From contig JADYYZ010000308.1 of assembly GCA_020853405.1 (NCBI GenBank), positions 1 to 11,630 on the forward strand: 11,630 nucleotides of DNA, in the 5' to 3' direction. Numbering within the stretch: the first letter of the stretch is position 1; every line of letters begins with the position of its first letter. Below are positions 6,016-11,630 of this stretch, one piece after another. The notes under the pieces are model-generated. The model did no database searches and was not told the origin of the DNA. It worked only from the letters and a program-made list of their open reading frames with translations. The translations under genes were made by a program, and so were the position numbers. The stretch comes from Acetobacteraceae bacterium. GTDB taxonomy: Bacteria; Pseudomonadota; Alphaproteobacteria; Acetobacterales; Acetobacteraceae.

Positions 6016-6777
6016 TCAGCCGATGGCGGGATGCTGCCCCGGCAGGCCGGCGATCTCGCGCAGCAGCTTGCGCCGCACCGCGGCGTCGAACGCCTCGAAG
6101 CCGGTGGCGACCTCGACGAAGGAACCGGGGCCGCCGATCACCTGTTCGCGATAATAGTCGTCGAGCGGCGGCTGGCGCATCGGGAACGGGTCGGGGCGGT
6201 CGTTGATCACCGGCAGGCCGTTGATCACGATGCCCTGGGCGAGCGCCTCGTCGCGGGCCGCGGCGACCGGCCGGCCGGAGTTGTTCACGCCGTCGCCGGA
6301 GATGTCGATCACCCGGCGCGTGCCCTCGAAATGCGTGCCCCACTGGCGCATCGCGTAGTCGATCGCGCCCGAGATCGAGGTGTAGAGGTAGATGCGCCGC
6401 GGCGCTTCCAGCACGGCCTGGGCAAAGGCGTTGCAGTCGTCGGCGGTGGCCAGCCGTGTCCACCCGATCAGCGTCTCCTGGATGTGGTAGTCGGACCAGA
6501 TGAAGATCATCACCGCGATCGCGCCGACCGCCCCCGAACCGATCGCCTCATGGATGCGCGGGTCCATCAGGGCGCCGGCATAGCCCTTGAACTGCAGCTC
6601 CTGCTCATAGGGGTCCATGCTTCGCGACACGTCGAGCGCGAGCTGGAGCTCGAGGTCGACCGGTTCGGCGACCCCGGGCTGCACGCCCTGGGCCGCTGCC
6701 CGGCAAACCATCTGGCCCGCGGCCGCCAGCGTGGCAGCGCCCAGCAGCGTTCGGCGCGATGGCTTCGATGGCAGCAT
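6016..6777 (-). CDS. DUF1194 von Willebrand-A-like protein with Tat signal
   Basis: This 253-residue exported protein matches the DUF1194 family, alphaproteobacterial proteins with a von Willebrand factor A-like fold and no settled function. The N-terminus MLPSKPSRRTLLGAATLAAAG is a twin-arginine signal (SRRTLL), with likely cleavage after the AAA near residue 29, so a periplasmic location is expected. The metal-ion site is visible: DVSRS at 49-53 (DxSxS), threonine 133 in LYTSISG, and the aspartates in IDISGDG (158, 162). PVDLELQLALDVS and QFKGYAGALMDP are typical of the family. The frame is open to an ATG at 6813, with ATGs at 6795 and 6792, but 6777 is preferred: GGAG at 6787-6790 stands nine bases upstream and the Tat n-region then has normal length. 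It is last in a probable minus-strand operon, 118 bases after the thiamine-diphosphate subunit gene, and convergent with the unknown gene. Confidence 0.88.
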   Translation of the reverse strand: MLPSKPSRRTLLGAATLAAAGQMVCRAAAQGVQPGVAEPVDLELQLALDVSRSMDPYEQELQFKGYAGALMDPRIHEAIGSGAVGAIAVMIFIWSDYHIQETLIGWTRLATADDCNAFAQAVLEAPRRIYLYTSISGAIDYAMRQWGTHFEGTRRVIDISGDGVNNSGRPVAAARDEALAQGIVINGLPVINDRPDPFPMRQPPLDDYYREQVIGGPGSFVEVATGFEAFDAAVRRKLLREIAGLPGQHPAIG

Positions 6778-6895
6778 TCTGCCGCGCTCCATCATCGGCG
6801 GGAACCGGATCATACCACGCTAGCGAAACAGCGGCGCGCACTTCAAGCGGATCGCGCGGCCCTGGCGCCCCGCTGCCGCCTGCCCGCCGCCGCGA
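6778..6895 (-). other. Intergenic gap before the DUF1194 gene
   Basis: This 118-base gap holds the ribosome binding site GGAG (6787-6790) for the DUF1194 gene. It has no recognisable gene, no hairpin followed by T, and no clear promoter. It is too short to hold the missing pyrophosphate-binding subunit of the upstream gene. Confidence 0.5.
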
Positions 6896-7426
6896 TCAGC
6901 CTGCCGCCGCCACGAACCGCTTCGCCCCGATCAGGGCCTGGCGGATCAGCACCGCAACCATCGCGTTGGCATCGAACGCCATCTGCGCGGCATAGGCGAC
7001 CACGCCTGCCGCCTGTTCCGCGCGGTCGATCTCGTGCACCACCACGCCCATCGCCCGCAGCACATCCGCCACCGCCTGGCCCATGGGAATCTGCCAGGGA
7101 TTGGTCTCGCCCAGGTCGCCGCGCATGGTGACCAGCAGCAGCAGCGGCGAGCGGCAGTTGGCAGCGAGGCTCAGCATGTTGATGCAGTTGCCGACACCGC
7201 TCGACTGCATCAGCAGGCAGGCGCGCACCCCGCCGAGCCAGGCCCCGGTGGCAAGCCCGATGCCCTCTTCCTCGGTGGTCAGCGGCAGCGCCGAGATCGC
7301 CGGGTCGGCGTGGCACATGCGGATCAGCGCGCCGTGCCCGGCATCGGGAACGTAGGCGACCTGGCGGATATCGGCCGCCTTCAGCGCCGCGAAGATATCT
7401 GCGGGCCAGTCCCTTATCGTGTCCAT
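6896..7426 (-). CDS. Thiamine-diphosphate enzyme PYR-domain subunit, sulfopyruvate/phosphonopyruvate decarboxylase alpha-like
   Basis: This 176-residue protein corresponds to only the N-terminal pyrimidine-binding (PYR) domain of thiamine-diphosphate enzymes. It resembles the alpha subunit (ComD) of sulfopyruvate decarboxylase and related phosphonopyruvate decarboxylases. Visible evidence: VAYVPDAG near residue 24, TTEEEGIGLATGAWLGG (50-66) with the glutamates expected to activate the thiamine ring, MQSSGVGNCINML (73-85), and LLLVTMRGDLGETNPWQIPMG (96-116). The GDG...N motif of the pyrophosphate-binding domain is absent because that half is missing. A partner beta subunit would be needed for catalysis and is not encoded in this window; the next gene is DUF1194. 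The ATG at 7426 has no strong ribosome binding site, but it lies 33 bases after the DUF924 stop, suggesting operon transcription. The true substrate is unknown; a 2-oxo acid decarboxylase role is a family-based inference. Confidence 0.78.
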   Translation of the reverse strand: MDTIRDWPADIFAALKAADIRQVAYVPDAGHGALIRMCHADPAISALPLTTEEEGIGLATGAWLGGVRACLLMQSSGVGNCINMLSLAANCRSPLLLLVTMRGDLGETNPWQIPMGQAVADVLRAMGVVVHEIDRAEQAAGVVAYAAQMAFDANAMVAVLIRQALIGAKRFVAAAG

Positions 7427-7459
7427 CGCGCCGAGCCTAGGCGCACCGGGCCGCGCCGC

Positions 7460-8029
7460 CTAGAAGCCGCCGCCGGCGGCGAGCCAGGCGCGTTCGGCAG
7501 CGGTGCTGTCGCGACCCAGCGCGACGTTGCGGTGGGGAAAGCGGCCGAACTGCCCGATCACGGCGCGATGGCGCCAGGCGTAGTCGATCGAGCCGCCCGG
7601 TGCCGCCATGGCCGGGATGTCGCGCAGCCCCTCGAACAGGGCAACCGCGCGGTCCTGGTCCTCCATCGCCTCGGAATGCTCAAAAGGAAGATAGACGAAC
7701 GCGCGCTGCACGGGCGTCAGGGAAAGGTCCTCGGCCGCGGCCACCGCCTCGCGCGCCAGCGCCCTCGCCCGCGCGTCGGTCGCGAAGGCGCGGGGGCTGC
7801 CGCGGAACAGGTTGCGCGGGAACTGGTCGAACAGGATCAGCAGCGCAAGCCGCCCCGAAGGCGTGCCGGCCCAGTCGCCGTGCGTGCCGGCTGCTGCCTG
7901 GTCGAGCGTGGCAGCGAAGCGGCCGCGGATCGCGGCATCGAAGGCATCGTCGCGGTGGAACCACGCCTTGCGCCAGCTGTCCGGCCCGTCGGCGAACCAG
8001 AATTCCAGGATGTCGTTTGCGGTCGTCAT
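7460..8029 (-). CDS. DUF924 family protein
   Basis: This 189-residue cytoplasmic protein belongs to the DUF924 family (COG3803-like), helical TPR-like proteins of unknown biochemical role, common in proteobacteria. Family hallmarks are visible: the opening ILEFWFADGPDSWRKAWFHRDDAFDAAI, the central LILFDQFPRNLFRGSPRAF with ATDARARALAREAV, the FVYLPFEHSEAMEDQDRAVALF segment, and the C-terminal IGQFGRFPHRNVALGR. Length is normal for the family (about 180-200). The ATG at 8029 overlaps the TGA of the upstream dehydrogenase gene in an ATGA, so translation is probably coupled. The frame upstream of this ATG is a shadow of the dehydrogenase gene. The close link to the dehydrogenase suggests shared expression but not a shown function. 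No catalytic motif can be named. Confidence 0.92.
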   Translation of the reverse strand: MTTANDILEFWFADGPDSWRKAWFHRDDAFDAAIRGRFAATLDQAAAGTHGDWAGTPSGRLALLILFDQFPRNLFRGSPRAFATDARARALAREAVAAAEDLSLTPVQRAFVYLPFEHSEAMEDQDRAVALFEGLRDIPAMAAPGGSIDYAWRHRAVIGQFGRFPHRNVALGRDSTAAERAWLAAGGGF

Positions 8030-10890
8030 GCGAGAGTCTGCTCCATCACGCGTACGCTGTGCACCGCCTCGCGCCCCGCGAGGTCGGCAATCTGGTGGCG
8101 GCAGGAGGTGCCGTCGGCGACGATGATGTCGCCATCCGCCGCCGCACGCACCGCCGGAAGCAGCGCGAGTTCCGCCATCGCGCGCGAGATCTCGGCGGTT
8201 TCCGCCTGGTATCCGAACGCGCCCGCCATGCCGCAGCACGAGGCCGCGATCGGGTTCACGCGCAGGCCGGGGATCGCGCGGAGCGCGTCAACGGCGGACG
8301 GGAAGGCGCCGAACGCCTTCTGGTGGCAGTGGCCGTGGATGTGCGCGGTGATCGCCATCGGCCGCATCGCCGGCACCGGCCGTCCTGCCTTCGCCTCGCG
8401 CACCAGGAACTCGCTCAGCAGCAGCGCGCGGCCGGCGAGATGGCGTGATTCCTCGCCCGGCAGCAGCGAGAGGAACTCGTCGCGCAGGGTCATCACGCAG
8501 GATGGTTCGAGCCCGATCACCGGCTCGTCGGAGACGGCGAGGGCGGCAAGCGTGCGGCGCGCCTCGGCGCGTGCGCGCCCGACCTGGCCGGCGGCGAGCC
8601 AGGTGCGCCCGCAGCAGAGCGGCCGTATCGCATCCGAGGCGGCAGCGCGCACACGAAAGCCGCCGGCGCCCAGCACGCGCATGGCGGCGCGGAGATTCTC
8701 CGGCTCGAACCAGCGGTTGAAACTGTCGGCGAACAGGATCACGCCCGCGCCCGCGTGCTCGGCTTCCCGGTCGTGGAACGGATTCCGGCTCCAGCGCGGC
8801 AGGGACCGGCCCTCGGCAAAGCCCAGCCATTTCTGCGCAAGCCGTGCGGCCGCCGGCAGTTCCAGCACCGGGCCGAGGCGGGAAAGCCATGGTGCCAGCG
8901 ACGGCAGGGCGCCGATCATCCGTTCGCGCAGCCCGATACCGTGGCGTCGGGCGCGCGCGTGCAGCACCTCGATCTTCATCTTCGCCATGTCGATTCCGGT
9001 GGGGCATTCGCGCCGGCAGCCCTTGCAGCTGACGCAGAGTTGCATCGCCTCGGCCAGTGCATCGGAGGCCATGGCATCGGGGCCGAGCTGGCCCGAGAGC
9101 GCGAGGCGCAGTGTGTTCGCACGCCCCCGCGTCAGGTGCGCCTCGTCGCGCGTGGCCCGGTAGCTCGGGCACATCACGTCGGCGTCGAACTTCCGGCAGG
9201 CGCCGTTGTTGTTGCACATCTCGACTGCGCCCAGCATGCCGCCGAGCGGGCCGGGATGGGCCGACCAGTCGAGTGCGGGCGTGAAGCCCGCGATCGGCGC
9301 GTAGCCGGGGTGGTAGCGGAACAGGCTGCGATCATCCATGCGCGGCGGCCGCACGATCCGCCCGGGATTGAACAGACCGCCTGGGTCGAACGCGTCCTTC
9401 ACCGCCTCGAAGGCGCGGGCGATGCGGGGGCCGAACATCGCCTCGTGGAACTCGCTCCGCACGATGCCGTCGCCGTGCTCACCGGAGTGCGAACCCTTGT
9501 ATTCGCGCACCAGCGCGAAGCACTCCTCGGCGATCGCGCGCATCTTCCGGATATCGGCGGCATCCTTCATGTTCAGCACGGGCCGCACATGCAGGCAGCC
9601 GACCGAGGCGTGGGCGTACCACGTGCCCGAGGTGCCGTGCCGGCGGAACACCGCCTCCAGCCGCTCGGTATAGTCGGCCAGGTGCTCGAGATCGACGGCG
9701 CAATCCTCGATGAACGACACCGGCTTGCCGTCGCCCTTCATGCTCATCATGATGTTGAGACCGGCCTCGCGCACCTCGGCGATGCCGGCCTGGAATTTCG
9801 GGTCGGTCGCCCGCACGACCGCATCGGGGTGCCCAAGGTCGGCCATCATGGCGTCGAGCTCCGCGAGCTTCGCCAGCAGCGGCTGATCCTCGAAGCCGTG
9901 GAATTCCACGATCAGCAGGGCGGCCGGTTCGCCGCTCACCATGGCCTCGATGGTGGCCGCGAAGATCGGGATCGAACGGCCGAGCGCGATCATCGTGGCA
10001 TCGACCAGCTCCACCGCCTCGGGCTTCAGCGTCACCAGATGGCGTGCTGCCTCCATCGCGGCGCGGAAGGTCCTGAACTGGCAGATGCCCAGCACCTTGC
10101 GCGGCTTGATCGGCGCGAGTTTCAGCGTGAGGCGGCTGGAGAAGGCGAGCGTGCCCTCGCTGCCGACCAGCAGCCGGGCGAGGTTGCGCGCGCGATCGGG
10201 GATCAGCGTATCCAGATTATAACCGCCGACGCGGCGCAGCTGTCTTGGAAACCGGGCAGCGATCTCGGATGCCTCGGCCGCGCCGATCGCGCGCAGCCGG
10301 TCCAGCAGCACCGACGGGGCGTCGGCATTCTCGGCAAAGCGCGCTTCGGTGCCGTCTGCCAGGATCGCCTCGATCGCCGCGACGTTGTCGGCCATCAGCC
10401 CATGGACGATGGATTTCGAACCGCAGGAGTTGTTGCCGGCCATGCCGCCGATGGTGCAGCGCAGATGCGTGCTGGGATCGACGGGGAAGAATCTTCCGCT
10501 GCCGCGCACCGCCGCGTTCAGATGCGCGAGCACGATGCCGGGCTCGACCGTCACCGTATCGCCCTCGGTGCCGATCAGGCGCCGCAGATGCTTCGTGCAG
10601 TCGATCACGATCGCCGCGTTCACGGTCTGGCCGCACTGGCTGGTGCCGCCGCCGCGGGCCAGCACCGGCACCCCTTCCTCGCGCGCGATCGCGATGGTGG
10701 CGGCGACGTCGCGCTGCGTGCGGGGCACCACCACGCCCACCGGCTCGACCTGAAAAATGCTGGCGTCGGTGGCGTAGCGGCCGCGGTCGGCTTCGCTCCA
10801 CAGTACCTCGGCTTCGGTTTCGCGGCGCAGCCGGTCGGCGATGGCGGCATCGCCGACACGGCGGGAGCGGACAAGGGCAGGGGCGTGCAT
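8026..10890 (-). CDS. FAD- and Fe-S-binding D-2-hydroxyacid (glycolate-type) dehydrogenase, GlcD-GlcF-like fusion
   Basis: This 954-residue fusion resembles E. coli YdiJ and GlcD plus GlcF. Such enzymes oxidise D-2-hydroxyacids (glycolate, D-lactate, D-2-hydroxyglutarate) and pass electrons to quinone. Residues ~45-260 form the FAD-binding PCMH domain: RGGGTSQCGQ around 80, GGMAGNNSCGSKS at 148-160, GSEGTL at 243-248. The FAD-oxidase C-terminal domain follows, with GEHGDG at 470-475 and NPGRI at 508. The Fe-S part has CNNNGACRK and MCPSYRAT (cysteines 559, 565, 574) and CVSCKGCRRECPTG (619, 622, 625, 629), enough for two [4Fe-4S] clusters. Two cysteine-rich CCG domains follow (CCGR at 759, HIHGHCHQK at 850-858, CCGMAGAFGYQ at 885), as in heterodisulfide-reductase-like GlcF. 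No signal peptide. The ATG at 10890 has AAGG seven bases upstream. It overlaps the DUF924 start by four bases. The neighbour aminotransferase is divergent and would use glyoxylate. The exact substrate is not resolvable. Confidence 0.92.
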   Translation of the reverse strand: MHAPALVRSRRVGDAAIADRLRRETEAEVLWSEADRGRYATDASIFQVEPVGVVVPRTQRDVAATIAIAREEGVPVLARGGGTSQCGQTVNAAIVIDCTKHLRRLIGTEGDTVTVEPGIVLAHLNAAVRGSGRFFPVDPSTHLRCTIGGMAGNNSCGSKSIVHGLMADNVAAIEAILADGTEARFAENADAPSVLLDRLRAIGAAEASEIAARFPRQLRRVGGYNLDTLIPDRARNLARLLVGSEGTLAFSSRLTLKLAPIKPRKVLGICQFRTFRAAMEAARHLVTLKPEAVELVDATMIALGRSIPIFAATIEAMVSGEPAALLIVEFHGFEDQPLLAKLAELDAMMADLGHPDAVVRATDPKFQAGIAEVREAGLNIMMSMKGDGKPVSFIEDCAVDLEHLADYTERLEAVFRRHGTSGTWYAHASVGCLHVRPVLNMKDAADIRKMRAIAEECFALVREYKGSHSGEHGDGIVRSEFHEAMFGPRIARAFEAVKDAFDPGGLFNPGRIVRPPRMDDRSLFRYHPGYAPIAGFTPALDWSAHPGPLGGMLGAVEMCNNNGACRKFDADVMCPSYRATRDEAHLTRGRANTLRLALSGQLGPDAMASDALAEAMQLCVSCKGCRRECPTGIDMAKMKIEVLHARARRHGIGLRERMIGALPSLAPWLSRLGPVLELPAAARLAQKWLGFAEGRSLPRWSRNPFHDREAEHAGAGVILFADSFNRWFEPENLRAAMRVLGAGGFRVRAAASDAIRPLCCGRTWLAAGQVGRARAEARRTLAALAVSDEPVIGLEPSCVMTLRDEFLSLLPGEESRHLAGRALLLSEFLVREAKAGRPVPAMRPMAITAHIHGHCHQKAFGAFPSAVDALRAIPGLRVNPIAASCCGMAGAFGYQAETAEISRAMAELALLPAVRAAADGDIIVADGTSCRHQIADLAGREAVHSVRVMEQTLA

Positions 10891-10973
10891 GCCGGGACCT
10901 TGCCACGAAAATCGCCGCGCGCCATGAACCCCCCTGGCCGCGCACCGATGCCCGCGCCAAGGAACCGCACGCC
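10891..10973. promoter_or_regulatory. Divergent promoter region, dehydrogenase and aminotransferase
   Basis: This 83-base gap between divergent start codons must hold the upstream control of both genes unless promoters lie inside the reading frames. AAGG on the minus strand serves the dehydrogenase, and AAGGAA at 10959-10964 precedes the aminotransferase. The short A-run in GAAAATCG near 10907 is the only AT-rich part. No clear -35/-10 pair or operator was identified. Confidence 0.45.
10959..10964 (+). promoter_or_regulatory. Ribosome binding site of the aminotransferase
   Basis: AAGGAA ends nine bases before the ATG at 10974. It supports that start codon over the ATGs at 10924 and 10948, which are in other frames. 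Confidence 0.7.
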
Positions 10974-11630
10974 ATGGCAGCACCCGGACGCCACTTCCTG
11001 CAGATTCCCGGCCCCACCAACGTTCCCGACCGGGTGCTGCGGGCGATCGACAGCCCCACCATCGACCATCGCGGCCCCGCGTTCGGCCGGCTGGGCGGGG
11101 AGCTGCTGGGCCTGCTGCGGCAGGTGTTCCAGACCAGCGGGCCGGTGATCGTCTATCCGGCCAGCGGCACCGGGGCCTGGGAGGCGGCGCTCGCCAACAC
11201 GCTCTCGCCAGGCGATCGGGTGCTGATGTGCGAGACCGGCTGGTTCGCCAGCCTGTGGCGCGAGATGGCGGAACGGCTGGGGCTGAAGGCGGAATTCATC
11301 CCCGGCGACTGGCGGCGCGGCGCCGACGCTGCCGCCATCTTGGAACGCCTCGCCAAGGATGCCGGGCACGCGATCAAGGCGGTGTGCGTGGTGCACAACG
11401 AGACCAGCACCGGCTGCACCAGCCGCATCGAGGAGGTGCGCGCGGCGATCGACGCGGCGCGCCATCCGGCGCTCTTGATGGTCGATACCATCAGCTCGCT
11501 GGCCAGCATCGACTACCGCCACGAGGCGTGGGGCGTCGATGTGACGGTCGCCGGCAGCCAGAAGGGGCTGATGCTGCCGCCCGGCCTGTCGTTCAATGCG
11601 ATCAGCAGCAAGGCGCTGGCAGCGCGGGAG
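10974..11630 (+). CDS. Serine/alanine-glyoxylate aminotransferase, class V PLP enzyme (3' end cut by window)
   Basis: The first 219 codons are present and the frame runs open to the window edge; the family is usually about 390-410 residues, so roughly 45% is missing. It is a fold-type I class V aminotransferase like serine-glyoxylate aminotransferase, which moves an amino group from serine or alanine to glyoxylate, giving glycine. Seen motifs: FLQIPGPTNVPDRVL (8-22), DHRGPAF (31-37), YPASGTGAWEAAL (61-73, phosphate-binding), HNETSTG (141-147), VDTISSLASID (170-180, with D171 facing the PLP ring nitrogen), and AGSQKGLMLPPGL (193-205) with the Schiff-base lysine K197. The GSQKGLMLPPG form is characteristic of the serine-glyoxylate group. 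No signal peptide is seen, so it is cytoplasmic. It is divergent from a glycolate-type dehydrogenase that could supply glyoxylate. Serine-cycle, photorespiratory-type or general glyoxylate detoxification roles remain open. Confidence 0.93.
   Translation, partial: MAAPGRHFLQIPGPTNVPDRVLRAIDSPTIDHRGPAFGRLGGELLGLLRQVFQTSGPVIVYPASGTGAWEAALANTLSPGDRVLMCETGWFASLWREMAERLGLKAEFIPGDWRRGADAAAILERLAKDAGHAIKAVCVVHNETSTGCTSRIEEVRAAIDAARHPALLMVDTISSLASIDYRHEAWGVDVTVAGSQKGLMLPPGLSFNAISSKALAARE

Noticed and set aside
6001..6018. Possible terminator between the convergent unknown and DUF1194 genes
   Set aside because: Only the 8-bp palindrome AGCCGGCT (6009-6016) is present, with no loop and no T-run.
7034..9163. 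A 709-codon open frame on the + strand
   Set aside because: It lies opposite the TPP subunit, DUF924 and dehydrogenase genes. Its composition is the Arg/Ala/Gly-rich type typical of antisense frames in GC-rich DNA, with no recognisable domain.
8755..11148. A 797-codon open frame on the + strand
   Set aside because: It is antisense to the dehydrogenase and overlaps the aminotransferase in another frame; the opposite strand has strong domain motifs and this frame has none.

Overview
This is a GC-rich window (roughly 70% by eye, except one AT-rich patch) from what looks like an alphaproteobacterium. Rhodospirillales/Acetobacteraceae is the best guess. The guess rests on base composition and on the gene set (a DUF1194 Tat-exported protein, a GlcD-GlcF-like fusion, a serine-glyoxylate-type aminotransferase). 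It is an inference, because there is no rRNA or other phylogenetic marker here. No tRNA, rRNA, CRISPR, transposase or prophage gene was seen. The content reads as ordinary chromosomal genes with some unusual intergenic architecture.

Layout. (1) 67-941, + strand: iron storage pair, bacterioferritin-associated ferredoxin (bfd) and haem-containing bacterioferritin (bfr). Each is followed by a tandem array with a 14-bp period. (2) 4765-1101, - strand: probable operon of an EAL-domain c-di-GMP phosphodiesterase with a degenerate receiver-like N-terminus, a PNPOx-like FMN protein, and a YddA/SbmA-type ABC transporter. It is convergent with bfr. (3) 4766-4971: divergent intergenic region with an AT-rich island (31% GC over 80 bases). 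(4) 4972-6003, + strand: a two-part protein I do not recognise. (5) 10890-6016, - strand: probable operon of a D-2-hydroxyacid/glycolate dehydrogenase (FAD plus Fe-S fusion), a DUF924 protein (4-base overlap with the dehydrogenase), an isolated PYR-half thiamine-diphosphate enzyme subunit, and a Tat-exported DUF1194 von Willebrand-A-like protein. (6) 10974 to the window end, + strand: serine/alanine-glyoxylate aminotransferase, cut by the window edge and divergent from the dehydrogenase.

How they may work together. Bfr stores iron as a ferrihydrite core, and Bfd is known to reduce that core for release. The divergent dehydrogenase and aminotransferase form a plausible glycolate to glyoxylate to glycine route. 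The EAL gene diverges from the unknown gene across one shared AT-rich control region, which suggests, but does not show, shared regulation. The thiamine-diphosphate subunit has no partner subunit in the window.

Nothing here is clearly a new defence or mobile system. The items best worth a second look are the unrecognised 343-residue protein with its AT-rich control region, the orphan PYR subunit, and the two 14-bp-period arrays flanking bfr.
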